A stretch of 64,000 bases of DNA. Source: JBBRHQ01 sp963840235. GTDB taxonomy: Bacteria > Actinomycetota > Thermoleophilia > Solirubrobacterales > 70-9. A model generated the notes under the pieces. The model had not been told where the DNA came from. It did no database searches and was given only the letters and a program-made list of their open reading frames with translations. Below are positions 15,362 through 22,791 of the stretch, piece after piece. The DNA lies in contig CAWIYC010000002.1 in assembly GCA_963840235.1 (NCBI GenBank), positions 372,001 through 436,000 of the forward strand. The letters run 5' to 3'. Each line of letters opens with the position of its first letter. Positions within the stretch are counted from its first letter, which is position 1. A program made the translations under genes and the position numbers.

Positions 15362-16393
15362 GTGTCCCGCCCATCGCTGAGCGTCGTCATCGTCTGCCAC
15401 AACTCGGCGGCCGAGTTGGAGAGGACGCTGCCGGCCCTGGTCGCCGAGCTCGGCGACGGGGACGAGCTGATCATCGCCGACAACGGCTCCGCCGATGCCA
15501 GCGTCGAGGTCGTCGGCTCGCTGGCCCCGGGGGCGGCGGTACTCGAGCTCGGCGCCAACCTCGGCTTCCCCGCTGCTTGCGACGCCGCCGCCGAGCGCGC
15601 ATCCGCGGACCTGCTGGTGATCCTCAACCCCGACGCCAGACCGCTTCCGGGCTTCGGTGAGGCAATCCGCCTGCCCTGGGTCGAGGCCCGGGGCTGGGAC
15701 GCCTGGATGGCGGCGATCGCCTGCGATGGGGGCCGCAGGATCAACAGCCTCGGCAACCCGGTCCACTTCACCGGCATCGCCTGGGCTGGGGGTCACGGCG
15801 AGCCGATGCCTGCCCGTGTCGAGCCGCGCGAGGTGCCTGCCGCCTCCGGCGCCTGTCTGGCGATCGCGTTGCGGCGCTGGCGCGAGGTGGGCGGCTTTCC
15901 CGCCCCGTTCTTCCTCTACCACGAGGACATCGACCTCTCGATGCGCTTGCGCCTCTACGGGGGCCGGGTGGGGCTCGAGCCGCGCGCCGTCGTCGATCAC
16001 GACTACACCTTCGATGCCGGCGGGGCAAAGTGGCGACGTCTCGAGCGCAACCGCTGGGCCTTCCTCATCCGCGTCTACCCGACGCCGCTGCTGGCGCTGG
16101 TCGCGCCGGCCCTGGTGCTGACCGAGCTGGTCCTGATCCCGGTCGCCGTCGCAGGCGGCTGGGGCGCGGAGAAGTTGCGCTCTCTCGTCGACGTGGCCCG
16201 CTGGTTTCCGCGCCTGCTGCGTGAGCGCAGGGCGATTCAGGCGCGGCGCTCCGTCGACACCGCCGAGTTCGCGGCCTGGCTCACCCCGGACCTCGACTCT
16301 CCGTTCATACCGGGCCTGGCCCGCAGTGCCCCGGTTCGCGCCGTGCTTCGCGCCTACTGGTTCCTGGTTCGCGCGGCGCTTGGCCGCGGCTGA
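15362..16393 (+). CDS. family 2 glycosyltransferase (rhamnosyl/GT2-like)
   Basis: This 343-residue inverting GT-A glycosyltransferase opens with SLSVVIVCHNS. It has DNGSAD (nucleotide-sugar binding), LNPDARP (DxD-equivalent), a GACLAIALRRW segment and the acceptor-side motif FFLYHEDIDLSMRLRLYG. These match GT2 enzymes that make surface polysaccharide or rhamnan chains. The C-terminal part has a hydrophobic stretch at about 235-262 that may anchor it in the membrane. It runs tail to tail with the next gene with no gap. Donor and acceptor sugars cannot be told. Confidence 0.85.
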   Translation: MSRPSLSVVIVCHNSAAELERTLPALVAELGDGDELIIADNGSADASVEVVGSLAPGAAVLELGANLGFPAACDAAAERASADLLVILNPDARPLPGFGEAIRLPWVEARGWDAWMAAIACDGGRRINSLGNPVHFTGIAWAGGHGEPMPARVEPREVPAASGACLAIALRRWREVGGFPAPFFLYHEDIDLSMRLRLYGGRVGLEPRAVVDHDYTFDAGGAKWRRLERNRWAFLIRVYPTPLLALVAPALVLTELVLIPVAVAGGWGAEKLRSLVDVARWFPRLLRERRAIQARRSVDTAEFAAWLTPDLDSPFIPGLARSAPVRAVLRAYWFLVRAALGRG

Positions 16394-17101
16394 TCAGATC
16401 GGCTGGCTGGTCGGACGGATCAGGATCTCGTTGACGTCGACCCCCTCCGGCTGCTCGAGCGCGAACATCACCGCCCGGGCGATGTCCTCGTCGCTCAGCG
16501 CCCAGTCCCCGGGGCGCTCGTCGAAAAACGGCGTATCGACCATCCCGGGCTCGATCAGGGTGACCTTGATCGCAGTGTTCTCGTGCATCGTCCGCAGCTC
16601 GGCCCGCAGCGCTTCCCCCATCGCCGTCGCGGCCCACTTGGTCGCGGAGTAGAGCGATCCCGGCAGCGCCCTGCGGCCTGCGACTGAGCTGGTGATGAGG
16701 AAGTGGCCGTCGCCGCGCTCGAGCAGATGGGGGAGGGTGGCGCGGATCGTCAGGGCGACGCCGAGGACATTGGTCAGGACCATCGAGCGCCAGTGCTCCA
16801 CGGATTCCTCGAGGAATCCGCGGGATGCGCCGAAGCCGGCGTTGGCGAAGACAGCGTCGATGCGGCCAAAATGGTCGAGGGCCGCGGCCGCCATCGCCTC
16901 AACCTGCTCGGGCTCGGTGACGTCGCACCCGACCGCGAGAGCCCGCTCCTCGCCGCCGAGCTCTTCGGCCAGGGCCTGGGTGGGCTCGAGCCGGCGTGCG
17001 GCGAGGACGAGTCGGTAGCCGCCGGAGGCCGCCCTCGCGGTGGCGGCGCCGATGCCGCTGTTGGCGCCGGTGATCAGGAGGACGGGGTCCTGGGAGGCCA
17101 T
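16394..17101 (-). CDS. short-chain dehydrogenase/reductase
   Basis: This 235-residue classical SDR has the Rossmann motif TGANSGIG (residues 10-17), NAG near 90, a catalytic Ser in ITSSVAG, and the YSATK catalytic motif near residue 150. It is an NAD(P)H-dependent oxidoreductase of the YdfG/serine-dehydrogenase-like type; the substrate is not predictable. On the minus strand GAGAAT lies 7 bases upstream of the ATG and could be a weak -10 element. It is divergent from ccmE. Confidence 0.85.
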   Translation of the reverse strand: MASQDPVLLITGANSGIGAATARAASGGYRLVLAARRLEPTQALAEELGGEERALAVGCDVTEPEQVEAMAAAALDHFGRIDAVFANAGFGASRGFLEESVEHWRSMVLTNVLGVALTIRATLPHLLERGDGHFLITSSVAGRRALPGSLYSATKWAATAMGEALRAELRTMHENTAIKVTLIEPGMVDTPFFDERPGDWALSDEDIARAVMFALEQPEGVDVNEILIRPTSQPI

Positions 17102-17169
17102 CGCAGCGATTCTCCCAGATGACGTGCCCCGGCTCGGGGCTGCCGCCTTGCGATAATCCGGCGCGTCAC

Positions 17170-17568
17170 ATGGACCCCGGCAGAAAGCGCCAGATCCGCC
17201 TCTTCGTCGCCCTCGGTGCCGCCGTGCTGCTCTCGGCTGCGCTGGTCTATACCTCGTTCAGCGCCTCGACCGAGGCCAAGGAGCCCTCGCAGCTGCTGAC
17301 CGCGGCGCCCGGGCAGAGCTATGAGATGACGGGCAGGGTCGTGCGGGGCACGGTCCGCCGCGATGAGGGGGCGCTCCGATTTCGCGTCGCCGACCGCGAT
17401 GGTGGTCGCAGCATCCCGGTCGCCTACCGGGGCACGATCCCCGACCCCTTCCGTGGTGGCCGCGAGATCGTCCTCACCGGCGAGGTCCGCGACGGCACCT
17501 TCGTCGGCGAGCGCGACACCCTGGTGACGAAGTGCCCGTCCAAGTTCTCGGAGGCCAAGAATCAATAG
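17170..17568 (+). CDS. ccmE: cytochrome c maturation heme chaperone CcmE, Cys-type
   Basis: This 132-residue protein has a short basic N terminus, one transmembrane helix (about 11-30) and an OB-fold domain. CcmE carries heme covalently on the extracytoplasmic side for transfer to CcmF. The usual heme-binding His (HDENY) is replaced by a C-terminal CPSKF. This corresponds to the CXXXY-type CcmE known from archaea and some bacteria, here with Phe in place of Tyr. GATAAT lies 12 bases upstream of the ATG. ccmF overlaps its 3' end, with a GGAGG inside the ccmE coding sequence. Confidence 0.85.
   Translation: MDPGRKRQIRLFVALGAAVLLSAALVYTSFSASTEAKEPSQLLTAAPGQSYEMTGRVVRGTVRRDEGALRFRVADRDGGRSIPVAYRGTIPDPFRGGREIVLTGEVRDGTFVGERDTLVTKCPSKFSEAKNQ
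17550..17554 (+). promoter_or_regulatory. Shine-Dalgarno GGAGG that decides the ccmF start
   Basis: GGAGG sits inside the ccmE coding sequence and ends 6 bases before the ATC at 17561. It is the only strong ribosome-binding site in front of the conserved first helix of CcmF, whose frame contains no ATG, GTG or TTG between the stop at 17525 and codon 17681. Confidence 0.5.
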
Positions 17569-19810
17569 CCTCGGCAGCGCCGCCCTGGCGCTGGCTCTGC
17601 TGACCGCCGTCTTCGCCGTAATCGCGGCGCTGATCGGCCGCCACGGCGACCGGCGCTGGATCGACACCTCCCGGCGGGCGGTGTACGCGCTCTGCGCCCT
17701 GCTGACCCTGTGCGTGGTGATCATCGAGATCGCCTTCGCCGGCGACGACTTCTCCTTCAACCTCGTCGCCCAGCACTCCTCGATCGAGACGCCCACCTTC
17801 TACAAGCTGGCGGCGATGTGGTCGAGCCAGGAGGGATCGCTTCTTCTCTGGGCCTGGGTGCTGTCGATCGCCTCCAGCGCCGCCCTTTTCGCCACCCGCA
17901 ACCGCCTGCGCGAGATCGTCCCCTACGCCACCGCAGTGTTGATGGGGATCGCCACCTTCTTCGTCGGCCTGATGCTGTTCGCGGAGAACGTCAACCCGTT
18001 CGCGACCGTCAGCCCGGCCCCGGCCAACGGCGTCGGCCTGACGCCATTGCTTCAGCACCCGAGCATGATGATCCACCCGCCGATGCTCTACTCGGGCTAC
18101 GTCGCCCTGACGATCCCCTTCGCCTTCGCCGTCGGCGCCCTCATCACCCGCCGCCTCGACGCCGCCTGGATCCGCTCGACCCGGCGGTTCGCGCTGATCG
18201 CCTGGACCTTTCTCGGCATCGGCCTGCTCCTGGGGGCGCGCTGGTCCTACACCGAGCTCGGCTGGGGCGGCTACTGGGCCTGGGATCCGGTCGAGAACGC
18301 GGCCCTGATGCCTTGGCTGATGTGCACGGCGTTCCTGCACTCGATCATGGTCCAGGAGAAGCGGGGGATGCTGAAGGTTTGGAACGTCTCGCTGATCGTG
18401 GTCACCTTCTCGCTGGCGCTGCTGGGAACCTTCCTGGTGCGCTCCGGTGTCCTGCAGTCGATCCACGCCTTCGGGGACTCGACCGTCGGCCCCTACATCC
18501 TCGGCTTGATCGCGGTTGTCCTGGTCGGCTCGACTGTCCTGATCGCGTCCCGGCTGGACGATCTGCGCAGCGAGAAGCGGATCGACTCCCTGGCCTCGCG
18601 GGAGGCGGTCTTCCTCGTCAACAACCTCCTCCTTGTGGCGATGACCGCGGTGATCTTCTGGGGAACCTTCTTCCCGCTGACCTCGGAGCTGTTCACCGGC
18701 GAGAAGGCCTCGCTGGCGGCGCCCTGGTTCGACCGCTACACGACGCCGCTGGCAATCATCCTCGTCCTATTCACCGGCATCGGCCCGCTGCTCGCCTGGA
18801 GACGGGTGAGTTGGTCCTCGGCCAAGCGGGTGTTCGTCTGGCCGGCGGCGATCGCCGCCGGCGGTGGGGTGGCGCTGGCGCTCCTCACCGACGCGGCGCA
18901 GGAGCCTTGGGCATTCGCCCTGTTCGTCTTCGCGTTCTTTGCGCTGGCGGCGTTGGCGCAGGAGTTCTGGCGCGGGGCGAAGGCGCGGCGCCAGGTTGCC
19001 GGCGGCTCGATCCCGGTAGCGATGTTCGCCGTCGCCGCCCGCAACCGCCGTCGCTACGGCGGCTACATCGTCCATGCCGGGGTGGCGATCCTGCTGATCG
19101 GGATCGCGGCTTCCTCCAGCTTCCAGACGAACCGCGACATCACCCTGCGGCCAGGCCAGAGCGCCGCCGTCGGCGACTATCGGGTCACCTATGAGCGGCC
19201 CACCGTCAGCGCCGATCGCGAGGCGCTGACCTTCGGCGCCCTGCTCAACGTCGAACGCGGCGGCAAGCAGTTCGCCCTGCTCAGCCCCAGCCGTCGCTAC
19301 TTCCGGCCAACCGGGGTGTCGAGCGGGACCATCGGCAGCTTCTTCGAGGGCGAGTCAACCAGCGAGGTCGGGCTCAAGACCGGCGCCCGCAGCGACTTCT
19401 GGACCGCAGTGCAGCCTGACATCGGAGGTGTCCAGCGCAAGGTGAGGGCCGCCGACCGCGGCTTCCGCGATTGCGTCAGGGCGGCTCCCGGGACCCCTCC
19501 CGAGTGCCGGGCGGTGAACGCGCTGATGCGCAGCGCCGCCGCCGACCCCTCGCTTCGACCCACGGCGCTTGCCCAGATCAACGATCTTCAGTCGCGGACC
19601 GCGGACCAGCTCGCGCGCGGGTACCTCGCCGAGAAAGCGCCCGCCACCTTCCGGGTGATCGTCGACCCGCTCGTCACCTGGATGTGGATCGGGGGCCTGA
19701 TCGCGCTCGCGGGCGCCCTGATCGCGATCTGGCCGACCCCTGGCGCCGGCCGCCGGCGCGTCTCCAGCTTCGAGGGGGCGCGGCTCGGGCGAGGGCTCTC
19801 GCGGGCCTAG
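17561..19810 (+). CDS. ccmF: heme lyase CcmF with probable non-canonical start codon
   Basis: This polytopic membrane protein attaches heme from CcmE to apocytochrome c. Diagnostic features are the periplasmic WWD signature WGGYWAWDPVENAALMPWL, conserved histidines in LQHPSMMIHPPMLYSGYV, and about 14 transmembrane helices. The first canonical start in frame is GTG at 17681, but the frame upstream (17561-17680) encodes a typical CcmF first helix, LGSAALALALLTAVFAVIAAL. Translation therefore probably starts at ATC 17561, six bases after GGAGG, giving 749 residues. Otherwise the GTG is used and the helix is lost. It overlaps ccmE by 8 bases and is followed by a CcmI-like gene. Confidence 0.88.
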   Translation: MNSLGSAALALALLTAVFAVIAALIGRHGDRRWIDTSRRAVYALCALLTLCVVIIEIAFAGDDFSFNLVAQHSSIETPTFYKLAAMWSSQEGSLLLWAWVLSIASSAALFATRNRLREIVPYATAVLMGIATFFVGLMLFAENVNPFATVSPAPANGVGLTPLLQHPSMMIHPPMLYSGYVALTIPFAFAVGALITRRLDAAWIRSTRRFALIAWTFLGIGLLLGARWSYTELGWGGYWAWDPVENAALMPWLMCTAFLHSIMVQEKRGMLKVWNVSLIVVTFSLALLGTFLVRSGVLQSIHAFGDSTVGPYILGLIAVVLVGSTVLIASRLDDLRSEKRIDSLASREAVFLVNNLLLVAMTAVIFWGTFFPLTSELFTGEKASLAAPWFDRYTTPLAIILVLFTGIGPLLAWRRVSWSSAKRVFVWPAAIAAGGGVALALLTDAAQEPWAFALFVFAFFALAALAQEFWRGAKARRQVAGGSIPVAMFAVAARNRRRYGGYIVHAGVAILLIGIAASSSFQTNRDITLRPGQSAAVGDYRVTYERPTVSADREALTFGALLNVERGGKQFALLSPSRRYFRPTGVSSGTIGSFFEGESTSEVGLKTGARSDFWTAVQPDIGGVQRKVRAADRGFRDCVRAAPGTPPECRAVNALMRSAAADPSLRPTALAQINDLQSRTADQLARGYLAEKAPATFRVIVDPLVTWMWIGGLIALAGALIAIWPTPGAGRRRVSSFEGARLGRGLSRA

Positions 19811-19820
19811 GCGGGTTTCG

Positions 19821-20138
19821 GTGGAGGTCCTCTTCGGAGCCCTGCTGCTCGCCCTCGTGGCCGCATTCGTGCTCTGGCCGCTGCTCCGGGGTGGGCAGCC
19901 CCCGGAGACCCGGGAGGACCCGGTTCTGGCCGATCTCGAGGCACGCAAGGAGGCCAAGTACCGGGAGATCCGCGACACCGAGCTCGATCATGCTTCGGGC
20001 AAGCTCTCCGACGATGATTTCCACGGTCAGGATGCGCAGTTGCGGTCGGAGGCCGTGGAGCTGCTGAAGCGGCTTGACGAGGCCCGCGAGAATGCCCATG
20101 CCAACGGCCCGGCACAGCCTCGGAGCGATTCCCCCTAG
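19821..20138 (+). CDS. CcmI-like small membrane protein of the cytochrome c maturation cluster
   Basis: This 105-residue protein has one N-terminal transmembrane helix (about 3-21), then a charged, probably coiled-coil segment containing ADLEARKEAKYREIRDTELD and GKLSDDDF, the pattern of the CcmI N-terminal part. CcmI holds apocytochrome c for heme ligation; here the large TPR part is missing. Start GTG at 19821, ten bases after ccmF. Assignment rests on the N-terminal pattern and position. Confidence 0.6.
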   Translation: MEVLFGALLLALVAAFVLWPLLRGGQPPETREDPVLADLEARKEAKYREIRDTELDHASGKLSDDDFHGQDAQLRSEAVELLKRLDEARENAHANGPAQPRSDSP

Positions 20139-20141
20139 AAT
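20136..20141 (+). promoter_or_regulatory. -10 element of secG, leaderless type
   Basis: TAGAAT overlaps the stop codon of the previous gene and ends 8 bases before the GTG of secG at 20150. Confidence 0.5.
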
Positions 20142-20149
20142 TCCCGTCC

Positions 20150-20374
20150 GTGTACACGATTCTCAGCGTCATCCAGGTGATCATCGCCGTCACCCTGATC
20201 TTCCTCATCCTTCTCCATTCGGGCAAGGACGCGGGCCTCTCCGGCGCCTTTGGGATCGGCGGCGGCGGCAGCTCGATCGGCGGCGGCTCGATGGTCGAGC
20301 GCAACCTCGACCGGGCGACGATCTTCTTCGGCATCCTCTTCGTCCTCAACACCTTCGTCCTGCTGAAGATCTGA
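20150..20374 (+). CDS. secG: preprotein translocase subunit SecG
   Basis: This 74-residue protein has two transmembrane helices (about 3-22 and 53-72). Between them lies the hallmark Gly/Ser-rich loop: LLHSGKDAGLSGAFG, a run of Gly and Ser, then VERNLDRAT. SecG binds SecYE and assists protein export across the cytoplasmic membrane. The GTG start is fixed by the family N terminus and by the TAGAAT element just upstream. Confidence 0.95.
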   Translation: MYTILSVIQVIIAVTLIFLILLHSGKDAGLSGAFGIGGGGSSIGGGSMVERNLDRATIFFGILFVLNTFVLLKI

Positions 20375-20384
20375 GGGCTGCCAG

Positions 20385-21347
20385 GTGGCGCCACGGGTTC
20401 GCGCCATGCTGGTCGCGGTCCTGGGCCTCGTGCTGTTCGGTGGCTGCGGGGACGGGGGGGCGCCCTTTGGCGGCGCCGGCCCGGCTCCGGCGGGGATGGG
20501 GGGCAGGCTCTTCTACGCGATCGCCGAGGGGCCCGGCGACCTCGACCCGCTTCACGCTGGCAACTTCTCGGCCAGGGTTGTCTCCCGGCAGGTGTTCGAG
20601 CCGCTGGTCGCCCGCCTGCGTGGTCCCTACGCCGCCGGCAGGCATGCCCGCGCGGGACTCGCGCTCGGCTGGTCTCACTCGCGCGACTTCCGCGTCTGGA
20701 GCTTCCGCCTGCGACCCGGGCTGCGCTTCCAGGACGGGACGCGGCTCGACGCCACCGCTGTTGCGGCCAACGCCGAGCGCTGGCTCAGCGATCCCGTCGG
20801 GCGCCGTCTCGTCCCGGGGCTGATGGCGGTCGCGGCGCCGCGACCCGATGGCGTCCGTCTGATCGGTTCCCAGCCACTGTCGGACCTTCCCGCCCGGCTC
20901 GCCGACCCGCGGCTGGGAATCGTCTCCCCGCCGGCGCTGGCGCCGGAGTCCGGAATCGGCGCCTCGTTCGTCGGTGCCAGGGAAGCCGGATCCGGCCCGT
21001 TCGTGTTGCGCGGCCGCGTAGCCTCGGTCGCCGTCCTGGAGCGGAATCGGCGCTGGTGGGGCAGCGAGCTCGGGCTCGGCCCCTCACTCGACCAGGTCGT
21101 CTTCCGCGTCGTCCCGGACGAGACCCGGCGGGCTGACCTCTTGCGAAGCGGCGCCGTTCGCGTTGCCTCTGGGCTCGGAGCGCGCGCGGCGCGGGGAATC
21201 GTGCGCGATCCGCTGCTGGCTGCTGTCGGGGGGCGCGCTGCGGGTGGCGCTGAAGGGTGGATCGGATTCGAGCGCTCGGTCCGCGGCATCGACGCCCCCC
21301 GCCCGACGCCGCTCTCGGGGGTCTGGGTGGCACTGCTGGGCAGTTAG
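20385..21347 (+). CDS. truncated ABC transporter family 5 solute-binding lipoprotein
   Basis: This 320-residue protein has a lipoprotein signal ending LFGGC (Cys at about 21). The mature part matches the N-terminal half of peptide-binding proteins (SBP_bac_5): DLDPLHAG, VFEPLVA, WSFRLRPGLRFQDGTRLDATAVAANAERW in pieces, and SGPFVL with an NRRWWG segment. Family members normally exceed 500 residues, so the second lobe is largely missing. The reading frame stops 12 bases before a GC-rich minisatellite. No permease or ATPase gene is adjacent. It is probably a decayed or truncated gene, though a short functional form cannot be excluded. GTG 20385 or ATG 20406 may be the start. Confidence 0.65.
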   Translation: MAPRVRAMLVAVLGLVLFGGCGDGGAPFGGAGPAPAGMGGRLFYAIAEGPGDLDPLHAGNFSARVVSRQVFEPLVARLRGPYAAGRHARAGLALGWSHSRDFRVWSFRLRPGLRFQDGTRLDATAVAANAERWLSDPVGRRLVPGLMAVAAPRPDGVRLIGSQPLSDLPARLADPRLGIVSPPALAPESGIGASFVGAREAGSGPFVLRGRVASVAVLERNRRWWGSELGLGPSLDQVVFRVVPDETRRADLLRSGAVRVASGLGARAARGIVRDPLLAAVGGRAAGGAEGWIGFERSVRGIDAPRPTPLSGVWVALLGS

Positions 21348-21359
21348 GGCTGAGCACCG

Positions 21360-21448
21360 CCCCGACCGCCACAGCCGCCCCGACCGCCACAGCCGCCCCG
21401 ACCGCCCAGCCGCCCCGACCGCCACAGCCGCCCCGACCGCCACAGCGG
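21360..21448 (+). repeat. 18-bp minisatellite, five units
   Basis: Five head-to-tail units of CCCCGACCGCCACAGCCG are present; the third lacks one base and the fifth ends GCGG. Being mostly 18 bp it could be read through as a six-codon repeat, but no frame continues usefully. It lies just after the truncated binding-protein gene. Confidence 0.9.
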
Positions 21449-21467
21449 TCCCGGGCGCTCAGTGAAT

Positions 21468-21513
21468 GTTTTCAGCACTCATGGGTGCTGAAACTCTTCA
21501 GCGGACCGATGCG
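21468..21513. repeat. palindromic repeat, copy A
   Basis: TTTCAGCAC (21470-21478) and GTGCTGAAA (21485-21493) form a 9-bp stem with a 6-base loop, followed by the tail CTCTTCAGCGGACCG. The loop contains the stop codon (TGA, minus strand) of the DUF559 gene. Copies B, C and D share the stem and the CCTTCAGCG-type tail. Confidence 0.8.
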
Positions 21514-22474
21514 CCACTGAGATCAGCATCGACGCGACATGATCCGGATCGTGGGCGACCTGGGCGTGGGTGAAGCGAAGTGTCCGGAGGCCGGCCGCCG
21601 CCTGAATCTGGTCGCGCAGGTGATCACGGCCTTGTTGGGCCGGGGTTCGGTGGTAACGGAGGCCGTCGGTCTCGACCACCAGTCCGAGATCGGGCCAGTG
21701 GAAGTCCACCCTGAACCCGTTCAGGGTTTCGCCGGCTTCCGGTAGCGGCAGTCCGGCACTGCGGACGATCCGCAGGAAGCGCCGCTCCAGCTCGGAGTCG
21801 GTGAGAGTGAAGGTCGCCCGGTCGAGCAGCCGCCGCAGGGGCGCTATCCCAGGCCGCCTCGACAGCCGCTCGAGCGCTGGCCGCAGCGCCTCAGGGTCCA
21901 CCAAGTCGAGCTTGTCGGCCTCGTTGACCGCGTTCTCGAGCTGGTCCGCGCTCAAAGTGGCGGCGAGATCGACGAGGGTGCAGACCGGATCGGTAACGGG
22001 TATCAGATCGCACGTCCGGGTCTCGAACGCGCCTCGGCGGTGGATGCGAATCCCCGGCCGGTCGGGATTGCGGCCTGCGGGAACGGAGATGTCAACCACG
22101 GCATCTCCGGGGTGCACGCTCCACCAGCGCTGCTCGGCAGTGCGGGAGGCGCGGGCGGGGAATCGACCCCCCGCGAGCGTCGGTGGAGCGCCGAGGATTC
22201 CCAGCAAGTGGGCGGCGCTGCGATGGCTGAGTGCAGCCCCCTGCCCGCAGGCGAGGACGGCCGCCATCCAGCGGCCGTGCGGCGAGAGCTGAGGACGCCC
22301 GACGGCATAGACTCCGCGCCACAGGGGATGAAGTCGACCCCTGCGAACCCGGTGCCGAATGGCCCGCTCGTTGAAGCCGAGCTGGAGCAGTTGGGTCCGC
22401 GACACCACCCCGTGCTGTGCAGCCGCCAGCGCCAGGACCTCTCTCAGCGTTGGATGAGCGGTTTCAGCACCCAT
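21479..22474 (-). CDS. AbiEi-like N-terminal domain fused to DUF559 endonuclease-like domain
   Basis: This 331-residue protein has an N-terminal winged-helix segment typical of AbiEi-type antitoxins and related regulators (GVVSRTQLLQLGF...AIRHRVRRGRLHPLWRGVYAVG, about 22-60) and a middle AbiEi-like region. The C-terminal DUF559 domain (about 210-325) has the Vsr/PD-(D/E)XK-like core FRVDFHWPDLGLVVETDG followed by a YHRTPAQQGRDHLRD helix. Similar fusions are common in actinobacteria; their function is not established, and defence or DNA repair are guesses. The ATG lies in the loop of palindrome B and the stop codon in the loop of palindrome A. A longer frame to 22609 would run through low-complexity repeats. 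Confidence 0.75.
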   Translation of the reverse strand: MGAETAHPTLREVLALAAAQHGVVSRTQLLQLGFNERAIRHRVRRGRLHPLWRGVYAVGRPQLSPHGRWMAAVLACGQGAALSHRSAAHLLGILGAPPTLAGGRFPARASRTAEQRWWSVHPGDAVVDISVPAGRNPDRPGIRIHRRGAFETRTCDLIPVTDPVCTLVDLAATLSADQLENAVNEADKLDLVDPEALRPALERLSRRPGIAPLRRLLDRATFTLTDSELERRFLRIVRSAGLPLPEAGETLNGFRVDFHWPDLGLVVETDGLRYHRTPAQQGRDHLRDQIQAAAGLRTLRFTHAQVAHDPDHVASMLISVAHRSAEEFQHP

Positions 22475-22500
22475 TCGTGCTGAAAACCGTTGAGCGGACC
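22461..22500. repeat. palindromic repeat, copy B
   Basis: TTTCAGCAC (22462-22470) pairs with GTGCTGAAA (22477-22485) around loop CCATTC, followed by CGTTGAGCGGACCG. On the minus strand the loop holds the ATG of the DUF559 gene. It is a direct repeat of copy A, so the gene is bracketed by two like-oriented elements. Confidence 0.8.
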
Positions 22501-22553
22501 GGACTCGCCCCCCAAACGGACCGGACTCGCCCAAACGGACCGGACTCGCCCCC
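22494..22553 (+). repeat. short tandem repeat after palindrome B
   Basis: GGACTCGCCC plus AAACGGACC recurs: GGACTCGCCC begins at 22501, 22523 and 22542, with AAACGGACC at 22514 and 22533. The GCGGACC at the palindrome tail seeds the repeat. Confidence 0.8.
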
Positions 22554-22566
22554 GGTGGAGCAGAGA

Positions 22567-22652
<86 letters not shown>

Positions 22653-22723
22653 TCGAGGGCGGTTGATTCTAGTGGTCGGGGTGCAGGCCGGGCGACGTCC
22701 TTGAAAGTGTCCGCAGGGGGAGC

Positions 22724-22744
22724 TACTCTACGAACATGTGTTCG
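22724..22744 (+). promoter_or_regulatory. lexA promoter with LexA (SOS) box
   Basis: TACTCT (22724-22729) is a -10 element. CGAACATGTGTTCG (22731-22744) matches the actinobacterial LexA operator CGAAC-N4-GTTCG exactly. The operator covers the expected transcription start, so LexA should repress its own gene. Confidence 0.85.
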
Positions 22745-22791
22745 AACGAATCGACACCCGCCGCGGCGGCCGAGGAGGAGAGAGGCGACTC

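Noticed and set aside
21360..21448. Possible CRISPR array
   Set aside because: The 18-bp units are contiguous with no spacers. They form a minisatellite, and no cas gene is present.
21468..21495. Palindromes A-D as ordinary Rho-independent terminators
   Set aside because: None is followed by a T tract, two contain a start or stop codon in the loop, and all share a one-sided tail. A repeat family explains them better.
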